Assembly (NCBI RefSeq): GCF_014202495.1
Contig: NZ_JACHHA010000003.1
Location: 212,666-276,665, forward strand
Direction: 5' to 3'
Length of the DNA: 64,000 nucleotides
DNA from: Cerasibacillus quisquiliarum
Lineage (GTDB): Bacteria; Bacillota; Bacilli; Bacillales; Amphibacillaceae
In this document: positions 9,883-19,241 of the stretch, piece by piece
Layout: the number at the start of each line of letters is the position of its first letter
How positions within the stretch are numbered: the first letter of the stretch is position 1
Notes under the pieces: model-generated
What the model saw: the letters and a program-made list of their open reading frames with translations, nothing else
The model's database searches: none
Told to the model about the DNA's origin: nothing
Program-made: the position numbers and the translations under genes

Positions 9883-11129
9883 TAGAAACAATAGTAGCCC
9901 AAGCAGAAAAAGATATTCAAGAAAAACATCATGAAATAAATGAAATTGTTGAATATAATCAAAGACGCGTCTTAGAAGCCTTTCGCAATAATAGAGTGAG
10001 TGACAGTCATTTTCAATCGACAAGCGGCTATGGTTATAATGATATGGGGCGTGAAGTTCTAGATCAAGTATATGCCGATGTATTTGGTGCAGAAAGTGCT
10101 ATCGTAAGACCACATTTCGTATCGGGTACACATGCGATATCAACAGCGCTTTTCGGTGTATTACGTCCAGGTGATGAATTATTATATATTACTGGCAAAC
10201 CATATGATACGTTAGAAGGTGTTATCGGAACATCGACCGAACACTTTTCAGGTTCATTAAAAGAGTTTGGCATCCATTATAATGAAGTTCCGTTAAAAGC
10301 TGATGGAACGATTGATTATGAAGGTATTAAGCAAGCAATCCATGATCGAACACGTGTCATTGGTATTCAACGCTCTAAAGGATATGATAATCGCCCTTCT
10401 TTCTTAGTGAAAGAAATTGAAGAAATGACTCGGTTTGTTAAAGAAATTAATCCTGAGCTTATCGTCTTTGTTGATAATTGTTATGGTGAGTTTGCGGAAA
10501 AACTTGAGCCAACTCATGTGGGAGTTGATTTAATGGCCGGATCATTAATTAAAAATCCTGGTGGTGGTATTGTACGTTCTGGAGGTTATATTGTAGGAAA
10601 AGAAAAATGGGTCGAACAATGTGCTAATCGCTTAACAGCTCCTGGTTTAGGTGACGAGATGGGAGCGACTTTTAATATGCTTCAAGAAATGTTTCAAGGG
10701 TTCTTTTTAGCCCCACATGTTGTTGGGGAAGCGTTAAAAGGAGCTGTGTTTACATCTCGCTTTCTCGAGCTTATGGGATTTGAAACAACACCTAATTTTA
10801 AAGCACAACGTACAGACTTAATCCAATCTGTCACTTTTGATACAAGTGAACAAATGATTGCTTTTTGTCAAATGATCCAAAAAAATTCACCTGTTGATGC
10901 CTATGTCTTACCTGTGCCAAGTGAAATGCCTGGATATGATGATGAAGTCATCATGGCTGCTGGTACATTTATTCAAGGTTCAAGTATTGAATTGTCAGCT
11001 GATGGTCCTGTCCGTCCACCTTATACAGCTTATGTTCAAGGAGGACTTACTTACCATCATGTTAAAATTGCCATTATTGACGCAGTAAAACATATGCTTG
11101 AGAAAGGCTATGTCAATCCATTTAATTAG
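9879..11129 (+). CDS. ynbB: PLP-dependent YnbB / aluminium resistance family protein
   Basis: A 416-residue fold-type I PLP enzyme. The pyridoxal-phosphate lysine lies in GSLIKNPGGG (about residues 224-233) after FVDNCYGEF. The family is related to cystathionine/methionine gamma-lyases and is often named aluminium resistance protein; its physiological substrate is unknown. The ATG overlaps the hflX stop by 4 bases. In B. subtilis the next genes are glnR-glnA; here a terminator and lexA follow directly. Confidence 0.9.
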   Translation: MIETIVAQAEKDIQEKHHEINEIVEYNQRRVLEAFRNNRVSDSHFQSTSGYGYNDMGREVLDQVYADVFGAESAIVRPHFVSGTHAISTALFGVLRPGDELLYITGKPYDTLEGVIGTSTEHFSGSLKEFGIHYNEVPLKADGTIDYEGIKQAIHDRTRVIGIQRSKGYDNRPSFLVKEIEEMTRFVKEINPELIVFVDNCYGEFAEKLEPTHVGVDLMAGSLIKNPGGGIVRSGGYIVGKEKWVEQCANRLTAPGLGDEMGATFNMLQEMFQGFFLAPHVVGEALKGAVFTSRFLELMGFETTPNFKAQRTDLIQSVTFDTSEQMIAFCQMIQKNSPVDAYVLPVPSEMPGYDDEVIMAAGTFIQGSSIELSADGPVRPPYTAYVQGGLTYHHVKIAIIDAVKHMLEKGYVNPFN

Positions 11130-11130
11130 A

Positions 11131-11162
11131 AATCCGCCCTACGATGAAGGGCGGATTTTTTA
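11131..11162. terminator. Shared terminator between ynbB and lexA
   Basis: AATCCGCCCT/AGGGCGGATT 10-bp stem (11131-11140 with 11148-11157) followed by T on the + strand. It stands at the convergent 3' ends of ynbB and lexA and touches the lexA stop codon. Confidence 0.9.
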
Positions 11163-11783
11163 TTGGATTTGTCGATACAGCCCGATGACTTTTCCTAAAA
11201 TAGATACATTTTCAAAAATAAGTGGTTTCATGGAGGCATTTTCAGGTTGTAGACGAATATGATCTTTTTCTTTATAGAATCGTTTGACAGTAGCTTCATG
11301 ATCTTCGGTCATAGCCACGACAATTTCACCGTTTTCAGCAGTGTTTTGTTGTTTCACAATCACATGGTCCCCATCCAAAATACCTGCCTCAATCATACTA
11401 TCACCATCAATAATCAATATAAATAATTGATCATCTGGACTTGCAGCAGAATTCGGAACAGGTACAAACTCCTCAACATTTTCGATAGCTGTAATCGGTA
11501 ATCCAGCCGTTACTTTACCAATAACTGGTGCATAACGAGCTTTGTCTTTTGGAATTTGATTATCCGCTGATTGATCTAATATCTCTATAGCACGTGGCTT
11601 AGTTGGATCTCTACGAATATAGCCTTTTTTTTCTAAACGTGAAAGATGACCGTGAACAGTTGAACTTGAAGCAAGACCTACAGCCTTAGCAATTTCCCGT
11701 ACAGAAGGTGGGTATCCCTTTGTTTGTACTTCGCTTTTAATAAAATTTAAAATAGCGGATTGTCTCTTTGACATTTTAGTCAT
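11160..11783 (-). CDS. lexA: SOS repressor LexA
   Basis: The N-terminal winged helix ([23 protein letters not shown], about residues 25-47) binds SOS boxes. The self-cleavage site is Ala93-Gly94 in VTAGLP, and the catalytic pair is Ser129 (GDSM) and Lys167 (EATVKRF), so all key residues are present in 207 residues. GAGGTGG lies just before the ATG on the - strand. It is divergent from a small SOS peptide and yneB; three boxes in the shared promoter region suggest autoregulation. RecA filaments trigger its cleavage. Confidence 0.97.
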   Translation of the reverse strand: MTKMSKRQSAILNFIKSEVQTKGYPPSVREIAKAVGLASSSTVHGHLSRLEKKGYIRRDPTKPRAIEILDQSADNQIPKDKARYAPVIGKVTAGLPITAIENVEEFVPVPNSAASPDDQLFILIIDGDSMIEAGILDGDHVIVKQQNTAENGEIVVAMTEDHEATVKRFYKEKDHIRLQPENASMKPLIFENVSILGKVIGLYRQIQ

Positions 11784-11844
11784 TATCTATCCACCTCACT
11801 CATATAGATTTATCAATAGTCTATCATTTTATAAGTATGAAAGC

Positions 11845-11912
11845 AAACATTCGTTCTAAAATCTATTGACAGGAACGATTGTTCTGGTATAATCATAATG
11901 GAACATAAGTTC
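11845..11912. promoter_or_regulatory. SOS control region: LexA boxes and promoter
   Basis: Two perfect GAAC-N4-GTTC boxes lie at 11873-11884 and 11901-11912; a third with one mismatch (AAAC-N4-GTTC) is at 11845-11856. The + strand promoter is TTGACA at 11866-11871 and TATAAT at 11888-11893 with a 16-base spacer, so the first box fills the spacer and the second covers the expected transcription start. This would shut the + promoter tightly when LexA is intact. The third box lies nearer to lexA and may serve autoregulation. Confidence 0.9.
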
Positions 11913-11933
11913 TTATGAGAAGGAGTGAGAAAT

Positions 11934-12026
11934 ATGTTTGAAAAATTATTTAGAACAGATTTGATTTATGTTATTATGTTCATTATTTCTTTAATCTTTT
12001 TATATTTCTCTTTAATCACAGCGTAA
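11934..12026 (+). CDS. 30-residue SOS-controlled membrane peptide at the yneA position
   Basis: AGGAG at 11921-11925 is 8 bases before the ATG. The product is 30 residues: a short charged start (MFEKLFRTD) and then one hydrophobic helix to the C-terminus (about residues 10-28). It lies directly downstream of the LexA-boxed promoter and upstream of yneB, exactly where B. subtilis has yneA, an SOS cell division inhibitor of about 103 residues with a membrane helix and a LysM domain. No LysM coding sequence follows in any frame before yneB. I infer a stripped-down YneA or an unrelated small membrane toxin-like peptide; no homology was testable here. Confidence 0.7.
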   Translation: MFEKLFRTDLIYVIMFIISLIFLYFSLITA

Positions 12027-12111
12027 TCATATTCTCTTAAGTTAAATAGACAGTTCGAACACTATGATATAATGATATATGTGTAGAGAAATAAACATAA
12101 GTAATAAATGA

Positions 12112-12825
<714 letters not shown>

Positions 12826-12844
12826 ATCGATAAGTAGATACGCG

Positions 12845-12890
12845 TATGATAAAAAAGCAAGAGTTACTATACTCTTGTTTTTTTATCATA
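12845..12890 (+). terminator. Terminator after yneB
   Basis: A long, nearly perfect stem (TATGATAAAAAA..CAAGAGT with ACTCTTG..TTTTTTATCATA) around a 6-base loop, with the T-run inside the 3' arm. Confidence 0.85.
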
Positions 12891-12930
12891 ATCTAAATAA
12901 ATGAATGTCCTTATGAATGAGGTGATATAA

Positions 12931-13164
12931 ATGTTAGACAAAAATAAAATTGATCGAATAAATGAGTTAGCAAGAAAGGAAAAGAAAGAAGGTTTAACAA
13001 AGATAGAGAAGACAGAACAACAAAAATTAAGAAAAGAATATCTCCAAAATATTCGTCAATCGTTTAAAAACCAACTGAAATCAATGACCATTATCGATCC
13101 AGAAGGAAAGGATGTCACACCACAAAAAGTTCGTGACCTACAAGAACGTAGTCGCAAACATTAA
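12931..13164 (+). CDS. ynzC: YnzC family (DUF896/UPF0291) protein
   Basis: A 77-residue, highly charged, helical protein starting MLDKNKIDRINELARK and containing the IDPEGKDVTPQKVRDLQ segment that typifies the DUF896 family. In B. subtilis ynzC is the third gene of the SOS-induced yneA operon; its function is unclear. GAGGTGAT precedes the ATG. A hairpin terminator separates it from yneB, so it may have reduced or separate expression. Confidence 0.9.
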   Translation: MLDKNKIDRINELARKEKKEGLTKIEKTEQQKLRKEYLQNIRQSFKNQLKSMTIIDPEGKDVTPQKVRDLQERSRKH

Positions 13165-13223
13165 AGAAAATTCATTGAATTGTTAAAACCATTCGTGTTA
13201 TAGCTTTCGTCACTTATTAATAC

Positions 13224-13250
13224 TTGTCGTATATTCGAATTCATTATAAT
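13224..13250 (+). promoter_or_regulatory. Probable sigma-A promoter of tkt
   Basis: TATAAT at 13245-13250 with a poor -35 (TTGTCG at 13224-13229, 15-base spacer, or ACTTGT at 13222 with 17). The start codon is 46 bases downstream of the -10. Confidence 0.5.
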
Positions 13251-13295
13251 ATGAAGGATACAAGGTTATTATCGTACTAGAAAGGGGTTTATCTA

Positions 13296-15299
13296 ATGGA
13301 CATCGAAAAACAATCTGTAAATGCGTTACGTACACTTTCAATCGATGCTATCGAAAAAGCAAATTCTGGTCACCCAGGCCTACCGATGGGTGCGGCTCCA
13401 ATGGCTTATGTGCTCTGGACTGATTTCATGAATCATAATCCAAAAAATGCTTCATGGTTTAATCGTGATCGTTTTGTGTTATCGGCTGGACATGGTTCAG
13501 CGTTATTGTATTCTTTACTTCATCTTTCTGGCTATCAAGTTACAATTGATGACTTGAAAAACTTTCGTCAATGGCAATCGAATACACCTGGTCACCCAGA
13601 AGTGTTAGATACAGACGGGGTAGAAGCAACGACAGGACCTTTAGGACAAGGGATTGCCATGTCGGTCGGTATGGCTATGGCAGAAGCTCATTTAGCTGGA
13701 AAATATAATAAAAAAGATTTTTCAATTATTGATCATTATACATATGCTCTTGTGAGTGATGGCGATTTAATGGAAGGAATATCTCATGAAGCAGCATCTT
13801 TAGCAGGACACTTAAAATTGCATAAGCTCATTGCTTTATACGATTCTAATGACATTTCATTAGACGGTGAATTAAACCAAGCATTCTCGGAAGATACTTC
13901 TAAACGCTTCGAATCATATGGTTGGCAAGTTTTACGAGTTGAAGATGGAAATGATCTTGAAGCGATACGTGAAGCTCTTCAATTAGCAAAACAGAATAAA
14001 GAACAACCTACATTAATTGAAGTTAAAACTGTGATTGGTTACGGTTCTCCAAATAAAGCGGGTTCTTCTCAATCACACGGATCACCTTTAGGTGCTGAAG
14101 AAGTCGAGTTAACAAAATCATATTACGGCTGGGAACATGAGCCGTTTGAAGTGCCACAAACGGTTTATGATGATTTTAACAAAAAAGTGGTTGAAAAAGG
14201 CAAAAAGCTTGAAGAAAGTTGGAATCAATTATTTAAAGCGTATAAAGAAAAGTTCCCAAAAGAAGCAAATGAATTAGAACGAGCAATTGTGGGAGAGCTA
14301 CCAGACAAATGGGATAAAAACTTGCCGAGCTTTCATACAAATAAAGACATACTAGCAACACGCGCGGCTTCCGGCAAATTGATTAATGCAATAAGTAAAA
14401 CTGTTCCATATTTTTTCGGTGGAAGTGCAGATTTGGCCAGCTCTAACAAAACAATGATGGTTGATGAAGACGATTTTTCTTATAAAAATTATGCAGGAAG
14501 AAACGTTTGGTTTGGTGTACGTGAACATGCAATGGGTGCTGCCTTAAATGGGATGGCTTTACATGGAGGTTTAAAGGTTTTCGGAGGAACATTTTTTGTA
14601 TTTAGTGATTATCTACGTCCTGCTATTCGTATGTCAGCTTTAATGCATACACCAGTAACATATGTGTTCACACATGATTCAATAGCAGTTGGTGAAGACG
14701 GTCCAACACATGAACCGATTGAACAGCTTGCTTCATTACGAGCTATGCCGAATTTGTCAGTTATTCGCCCAGCAGATGGAAATGAAACACAAGCAGCTTG
14801 GCGTTTAGCACTTGAATCAAAAAATAAACCGACAGTTCTTGTACTAACACGTCAAGATTTACCAACTCTACCTTCAACTAAAGAAATAGCATATGAAGGG
14901 GTAAAACGAGGTGCCTATGTGATTGGACCGAGTAACAAAGATAAACCAGATGCCCTAATCATTGCAACTGGATCTGAAGTTCAACTCGGATTAAAAGCCC
15001 AACAACTATTAAGAGAAAAGGACATTGATGTATCTGTTATAAGTATGCCTTCATGGGATCGTTTTGAAGCACAAGATGAAGCATATCGAAATAAGGTTCT
15101 TCCGAAAGATGTCACAAAAAGGGTTGCCATAGAAATGGGTTCAACTTTAGGGTGGGAGCGATATACAGGTACGTATGGTGAGATTTTAGGAATTGATCGC
15201 TTCGGTGCATCGGCTGAAGGAACGAAACTTATAAAAGAATTTGGATTTACGAAAGAACGTGTTGTTGAGACAGTAGAACGATTAGTAAAAGAAAATTAG
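13296..15299 (+). CDS. tkt: Transketolase
   Basis: A 667-residue enzyme, the same length as B. subtilis Tkt. The N-terminal TPP-binding region has [18 protein letters not shown] and GDGDLMEG; the middle region contains VREHAMG and the [18 protein letters not shown] motif that binds substrate. It moves two-carbon units between sugar phosphates in the pentose phosphate pathway. AAAGGGG precedes the ATG. It lies between ynzC and sirA, as in B. subtilis. Confidence 0.97.
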   Translation: MDIEKQSVNALRTLSIDAIEKANSGHPGLPMGAAPMAYVLWTDFMNHNPKNASWFNRDRFVLSAGHGSALLYSLLHLSGYQVTIDDLKNFRQWQSNTPGHPEVLDTDGVEATTGPLGQGIAMSVGMAMAEAHLAGKYNKKDFSIIDHYTYALVSDGDLMEGISHEAASLAGHLKLHKLIALYDSNDISLDGELNQAFSEDTSKRFESYGWQVLRVEDGNDLEAIREALQLAKQNKEQPTLIEVKTVIGYGSPNKAGSSQSHGSPLGAEEVELTKSYYGWEHEPFEVPQTVYDDFNKKVVEKGKKLEESWNQLFKAYKEKFPKEANELERAIVGELPDKWDKNLPSFHTNKDILATRAASGKLINAISKTVPYFFGGSADLASSNKTMMVDEDDFSYKNYAGRNVWFGVREHAMGAALNGMALHGGLKVFGGTFFVFSDYLRPAIRMSALMHTPVTYVFTHDSIAVGEDGPTHEPIEQLASLRAMPNLSVIRPADGNETQAAWRLALESKNKPTVLVLTRQDLPTLPSTKEIAYEGVKRGAYVIGPSNKDKPDALIIATGSEVQLGLKAQQLLREKDIDVSVISMPSWDRFEAQDEAYRNKVLPKDVTKRVAIEMGSTLGWERYTGTYGEILGIDRFGASAEGTKLIKEFGFTKERVVETVERLVKEN

Positions 15300-15330
15300 G
15301 CTTTATTAGAGAAAGAACATACACGTGATC

Positions 15331-15341
15331 TTTCGACAAAA
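15331..15341 (-). promoter_or_regulatory. Spo0A box upstream of sirA
   Basis: Read on the - strand the site is TTTTGTCGAAA, containing the TGTCGAA core exactly. It lies about 50 bases before a TATAAT at 15393-15398 and 85-95 bases before sirA. In B. subtilis sirA is switched on by phosphorylated Spo0A, so this site is expected functionally. Confidence 0.65.
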
Positions 15342-15425
15342 TTAGTTAAATAGAGTAGACAGTTACTGACAATTTATTCCTTCTCTATTATATATAATTG
15401 AATATATAATAGAGGAGGAGATTCA

Positions 15426-15881
15426 ATGATGCGTATATATTCTATTTATTGGATCAAGGAAACGTTTACTAAACATTTCTTCTATAAAAGTGATATCGTA
15501 TACAGATTTATTAAAACATATCACGCTACGAAACGAGATGATTTAGTCAAACAGTTTCATTATATCACTCATTCTTTTTCACAAACGAAGGTCCATTCAC
15601 AGCTTAACAAGCACTTATCGAATAACTATCAGATTCAATATGAAGGAAATAGTATTATGATTTCATCATCAGATAAAACAATTACACTGTATATCTTTGA
15701 GAAATACATTGTATTGTATTGTCAGTCACTAGCTGACGCAGAGACAATCTTGTTTCCGATTTTTCGTCTATTGGATTTTAATTTCTTTATTTTAAGTCAT
15801 ACACATCATCATTTCGGTTGGATGTCTTCGCTTATGGATAAAAAAGACAAAATAAGTCGAAATGAAGTATTGTATTCCTAG
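15426..15881 (+). CDS. sirA: Sporulation inhibitor of replication SirA
   Basis: A 151-residue protein at the YneE position between tkt and yneF. The start (RIYSIYWIKETFTKHFFYKS) and the end (HHFGWMSSL, like YGWLNPV in B. subtilis) match SirA. SirA binds domain I of DnaA and stops new rounds of replication once sporulation begins. GAGGAGG lies just before two consecutive ATG codons at 15426 and 15429; either could be used. The family varies fast, so identity rests on position, size and these end motifs. Confidence 0.85.
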   Translation: MMRIYSIYWIKETFTKHFFYKSDIVYRFIKTYHATKRDDLVKQFHYITHSFSQTKVHSQLNKHLSNNYQIQYEGNSIMISSSDKTITLYIFEKYIVLYCQSLADAETILFPIFRLLDFNFFILSHTHHHFGWMSSLMDKKDKISRNEVLYS

Positions 15882-15932
15882 CATGAATCAACTATACTGG
15901 ACTAGGAACAACATGAAGGAGGAAATGTTTTA

Positions 15933-16154
15933 ATGAGTTGGTATTGGGTAGTATTACTAGTCATTGCAGCACTCGTAGCAGGTGTTGCTCTCGGATTCTT
16001 TATCGCTCGAAAATATATGATGAAGTACTTAAAAGAAAATCCACCTATCAACGAGCAAATGCTCCGTACATTAATGATGCAAATGGGACAAAAACCGTCA
16101 CAAAAGAAAATCAACCAAATGATGCGTGCGATGAATAATCAAATGGATAAATAA
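15933..16154 (+). CDS. yneF: YneF family (UPF0154) membrane protein
   Basis: A 73-residue protein with one N-terminal transmembrane helix (about residues 4-24) and a basic cytoplasmic tail ([32 protein letters not shown]), which is the UPF0154 signature. GAAGGAGG precedes the ATG. Function is unknown; it is conserved after sirA/yneE in Bacillaceae. A strong terminator follows. Confidence 0.92.
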   Translation: MSWYWVVLLVIAALVAGVALGFFIARKYMMKYLKENPPINEQMLRTLMMQMGQKPSQKKINQMMRAMNNQMDK

Positions 16155-16191
16155 TCACTCATAAGTGTGATCTCAATAAAGCATCGACATA

Positions 16192-16229
16192 AAATCACTG
16201 ATTTATGAACAATGAATCAGTGATTTTTG
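16192..16229 (+). terminator. Terminator after yneF
   Basis: AAATCACTGATT/AATCAGTGATTT 12-bp perfect stem (16192-16203 with 16215-16226), followed by TT-G-TTGTTTT. Confidence 0.85.
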
Positions 16230-16366
16230 TTGTTTTATGATTTCTATTGTGTAAGAATGAGTGAGTCACTACTCTAAGATGTCGTTTAATTGTCATATTC
16301 ATTTTTTGTTTCAGGACCATTGATTTGGTAAAATATAGACAGCTTATGAAATTTGGGGGTTTTTTA

Positions 16367-17071
16367 ATGGCGGATATTAATGTGTTTATTGCGTTTGGGG
16401 CAGGCTTTTTATCATTTATTTCACCTTGTGTTTTGCCTTTATACCCAGCATTTTTATCATATATTACTGGTATGAGTGTTTCTGAACTGACGGATGACAA
16501 TAAAATGTTAAATCGAAAAAGTCTATTACATACGATCTTTTTCTTACTCGGTTTCTCAAGTATATTTATTATGCTCGGTTTTGCAACTTCTGCTATTTCC
16601 GAGTTCTTAATAACATATCAAGACATTATTAGACAAATAGGGGCCTTATTAATTATTTTCTTCGGTCTTGTGATCGTTGGTATTTTTAATTTTGAATTCC
16701 TCATGAAGGATAAAAAAATCACATTTAAGAATAAGCCAGCCGGTTACTTCGGTTCATTTATTATTGGAATGGCCTTTTCACTCGGCTGGACACCATGTAC
16801 TGGACCTATACTAGCGATTGTTTTATCTCTGGCAGCTACCCAACCTCAATTAGGAATGGTCATGATGATAAGTTATGTACTCGGTTTTTCTTTACCATTC
16901 TTAATCTTGTCGTTCTTCATTGGGAAGATGAATTGGATTAAAAAACATAATCAAAAAATAGTAAAAATTGGTGGTTATATCATGATCTTCATGGGAGTTG
17001 CTTTATTCTTTGATTGGATGACGAAGCTGACCTCCTACCTTTCAAGTTTGTTTAATTTTTCAGGTTTTTAA
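16367..17071 (+). CDS. ccdA: Cytochrome c biogenesis protein CcdA
   Basis: A polytopic membrane protein with about six helices and the two redox cysteines of the DsbD/CcdA family: SPCVLPLYPA in helix 1 and WTPCTGPIL in helix 4. It passes reducing power across the membrane to thiol-disulfide proteins for cytochrome c and spore functions. I used the ATG at 16367 (234 residues, like 235 in B. subtilis), with GGGGG a few bases upstream, rather than earlier starts that add a non-hydrophobic leader. Confidence 0.95.
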   Translation: MADINVFIAFGAGFLSFISPCVLPLYPAFLSYITGMSVSELTDDNKMLNRKSLLHTIFFLLGFSSIFIMLGFATSAISEFLITYQDIIRQIGALLIIFFGLVIVGIFNFEFLMKDKKITFKNKPAGYFGSFIIGMAFSLGWTPCTGPILAIVLSLAATQPQLGMVMMISYVLGFSLPFLILSFFIGKMNWIKKHNQKIVKIGGYIMIFMGVALFFDWMTKLTSYLSSLFNFSGF

Positions 17072-17077
17072 TCATAC

Positions 17078-17115
17078 AACTCCCATGCTACTACAGTGTA
17101 GGAGTTGTTCTTTTT
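17078..17115 (+). terminator. Terminator after ccdA
   Basis: CAACTCC/GGAGTTG stem (17078-17084 with 17101-17107) with an imperfect inner part, followed by TTCTTTTT. It isolates ccdA from the following mrpB. Just downstream TTGTTC (17105) and TATAAT (17129-17134), 18 bases apart, could be the promoter of mrpB. Confidence 0.7.
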
Positions 17116-17197
17116 ACAGTGCCCATTATATAATGCAAATTACAATTGAACTATGATAAACTATAATCTAGTACTACTTGTGAAAGGGACGTTTCGT

Positions 17198-17638
17198 ATG
17201 TACAAACCAAACAATATCATTTTAAGAACTACAACATCATTAATCGCTTTCATTTTATTAGGTTTTGCCATATACTTATTACTTGCTGGTCATAATTCAC
17301 CAGGAGGTGGCTTTGTTGGAGGGTTAGTCACATCAGCTTCAGTTATTCTCCTATATATGGCATATGGCCGCGATACAGTAAACAGTATGTTGCCGATTAA
17401 TTTTCGTTTATTAATTCCTGTTGGTTTATTATTAGCCCTTTTAACAGGATTAGGTGCATTATTCTTTGGGTTTCCTTTTTTAACACATACATTCGGCTCT
17501 ATACATGTCCCAATATTTGGCGATATTGAACTTGCAACAGCAATGTTGTTTGATTTGGGAGTGTATTTTACAGTTTTAGGTTCAACGATTACGATTATTA
17601 TTAATATAGCCGATGATAGAGAAGCGACATCAGGATAA
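17198..17638 (+). CDS. mrpB: Orphan Na+/H+ antiporter subunit MrpB
   Basis: The 146-residue protein has four transmembrane segments and the MrpB/MnhB hallmarks LAGHNSPGGGFVGGL (about residues 28-42), FPFLTHTFG and ELATAMLFDLGVYF. MrpB is normally one of seven subunits (A-G) of the Mrp cation/proton antiporter complex; none of the others is in this window. It sits between ccdA and ccdB, where B. subtilis has nothing. AAAGGGA precedes the ATG at 17198. It could supply a spare subunit to a distant mrp operon or act in another complex; its function alone is not established. Confidence 0.92.
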   Translation: MYKPNNIILRTTTSLIAFILLGFAIYLLLAGHNSPGGGFVGGLVTSASVILLYMAYGRDTVNSMLPINFRLLIPVGLLLALLTGLGALFFGFPFLTHTFGSIHVPIFGDIELATAMLFDLGVYFTVLGSTITIIINIADDREATSG

Positions 17639-17665
17639 TGTAGTGGAAATATGGGGGGGAAATCT

Positions 17666-18027
17666 ATGGTGAGTATTTTAATCGTTGATGATGCGAAATT
17701 CATCCGGTTAACACTCACTAATATTTTAGAAAACGAAAATCATCATGTAATAGGAGAGGCAGAAGGTGGTGAAGAGGCTGTTCGATTCGATAATATGAAA
17801 AGCTAACCCCTGATCTTGTTTTTATGGATATCACGATGCCGGTCATGAATGGTGTCGAAGCAACAAAAAAGATAATTAATCAAGATCCAAATGCAGTCAT
17901 CATTATGTGTTCGGCAATGAGTCAACATAAAGTTGTCGTTAGTGCGATTGAAGCAGGTGCGAAAGATTTTATCGTTAAACCGTTTGATGAAAATAGGGTT
18001 TTGGAAACCGTTCAACAATTTATATAA
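17666..18027 (+). pseudogene. ccdB: CcdB/YneI-type response regulator broken by a frameshift
   Basis: An open frame from the ATG at 17666 (GGGGGG just upstream) encodes ILIVDDAKFIRLTLTNIL, the acidic pocket and first helix of a CheY-like receiver, then stops at about 17804. The rest (DLVFMDITMPVMNG with the phospho-acceptor Asp, the CSAMS switch and the KPF lysine) continues in another frame to 18027. Restoring a single A in the AA near 17792-17794 joins the two parts without a stop and gives a 120-residue YneI-like protein. It is either a real single-base loss or a sequencing error in a short A-run. Confidence 0.88.
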
Positions 18028-18058
18028 AGAAGCGTTGAATTGAAAAGAGTGGTTTGTC

Positions 18059-18541
18059 ATGTTTTGGATTATTGCTAGTACGGTTGTAGCTGCCTTCATG
18101 GCTACAACGATGATATTCGTACGACTTAAGGCATCACAACAACCTGCTTCCGTTAAAAAAATTATTTTACCTCCTATTTTTATGAGTACAGGAGCATTCA
18201 TGTTTATCTTTCCTGTTTTTAGAGTTTCTTGGTCTCAAGTATTGGAAGCTTTAGTTGTTGGGATGATCTTTTCTATTTTTTTAATTAAAACATCTCGATT
18301 TGAAATAAAAGACAATGAGATATACTTAATACCTTCCAAGGCTTTTGTCTTCATATTATTCGGTTTACTTGCTGTTCGATTATTAGCGAAAACATATTTA
18401 GGGACAAAAGTATCACTTGGAGAAACGAGTGGCATGTTTTTTCTATTAGCTTTTGGGATGATTGCTACATGGCGCATCGCAATGCTTATAAAATATAAAA
18501 AGTTAGAAACAAAGTTAAATGAAAAAATGTCACTCGATTAA
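18059..18541 (+). CDS. ccdC: CcdC family membrane protein
   Basis: A 160-residue protein with about five hydrophobic segments, matching CcdC/YneJ in size and position after ccdB. In B. subtilis the ccdA-ccdB-ccdC order is kept but only ccdA is known to be essential for cytochrome c maturation; the role of CcdC is unclear. The ribosome site (AGAGTGG) is weak. A bidirectional terminator follows. Confidence 0.88.
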   Translation: MFWIIASTVVAAFMATTMIFVRLKASQQPASVKKIILPPIFMSTGAFMFIFPVFRVSWSQVLEALVVGMIFSIFLIKTSRFEIKDNEIYLIPSKAFVFILFGLLAVRLLAKTYLGTKVSLGETSGMFFLLAFGMIATWRIAMLIKYKKLETKLNEKMSLD

Positions 18542-18570
18542 AAAAATGCGCTATAGAAAGCGCATTTTTA
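18541..18570. terminator. Bidirectional terminator between ccdC and yneK
   Basis: AAAAATGCGCT/AGCGCATTTTT stem with a 6-base loop, A-run on the left and T-run on the right, at the convergent 3' ends. Confidence 0.9.
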
Positions 18571-19038
18571 TTTATATCGTTCTTGCCAATTTGGAGCGTA
18601 ATCTTCCTTAGCCATATGAAAAAGAGGCTCATAAGGTGTGATGTCGATATTTTTTTCACGTAGTCGCTTACGTAGGAAACGGTGATCCCGTTTAGGCGTT
18701 GCCACAATATATCCTTCAATTATAAGTTCTTGACTAATTTTATCTTTGTTTTTTTTAAGTGCGATTTCTCCTATTTTACTAGCAATTTTGTGACGAGCGA
18801 CATCTCTAAAAAGTTCTGGTACAGGTGAAACGAGTTCTTCCAAGAAATCTATTTCTGGTTGCTCCCACATATGTTTTGTTTTATTCATATAATATACTTC
18901 CCAATCCATATCGGACTTTCCATCCGCTTTCGGAAGCTGTTTTAAAAACTTTCGAAACATGAAGAAGCCACCGATTGCCATCGTCCCAATTAAAAAAAAC
19001 CCCCAAAAAATGAGTATATAATTCATAATACCTGACAT
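18568..19038 (-). CDS. yneK: YneK family (DUF2621) membrane protein
   Basis: A 156-residue protein with one N-terminal transmembrane helix (about residues 6-27) and a soluble domain containing DWEVYYMNKTKHMWEQPEIDFLEELVSPVPELFRDVARHK-type sequence, the DUF2621 core. It keeps the yneK position and reverse orientation seen in B. subtilis. GGGTGG lies 4 bases before the ATG at 19038. Function is unknown; a sporulation link has been suggested for neighbours only. Confidence 0.88.
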   Translation of the reverse strand: MSGIMNYILIFWGFFLIGTMAIGGFFMFRKFLKQLPKADGKSDMDWEVYYMNKTKHMWEQPEIDFLEELVSPVPELFRDVARHKIASKIGEIALKKNKDKISQELIIEGYIVATPKRDHRFLRKRLREKNIDITPYEPLFHMAKEDYAPNWQERYK

Positions 19039-19241
19039 TTTACCACCCTTTTATTATATTGCATACATATTTTGATTTATATATTTATTTATTAATTCAA
19101 TTATAGTATATTACTAATAAACAAATGTTTTAAAAAGGAAATAATAACAAGAATACGCTACACCATTATTATAGAGAATGATGATAGATAAAAACAAGTA
19201 ACAGCTATCCCTTTATTAAAATGAAAAAAGGAGGTAACAAA

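Noticed and set aside
12046..12060. A further LexA box before yneB (GTTCGAAC)
   Set aside because: The bases form a GTTCGAAC palindrome without the GAAC-N4-GTTC spacing that LexA needs.
17290..17718. A 142-codon open frame on the - strand over mrpB and the start of ccdB
   Set aside because: It has no recognisable domain or ribosome site and lies opposite an unmistakable MrpB, so it is a shadow frame.
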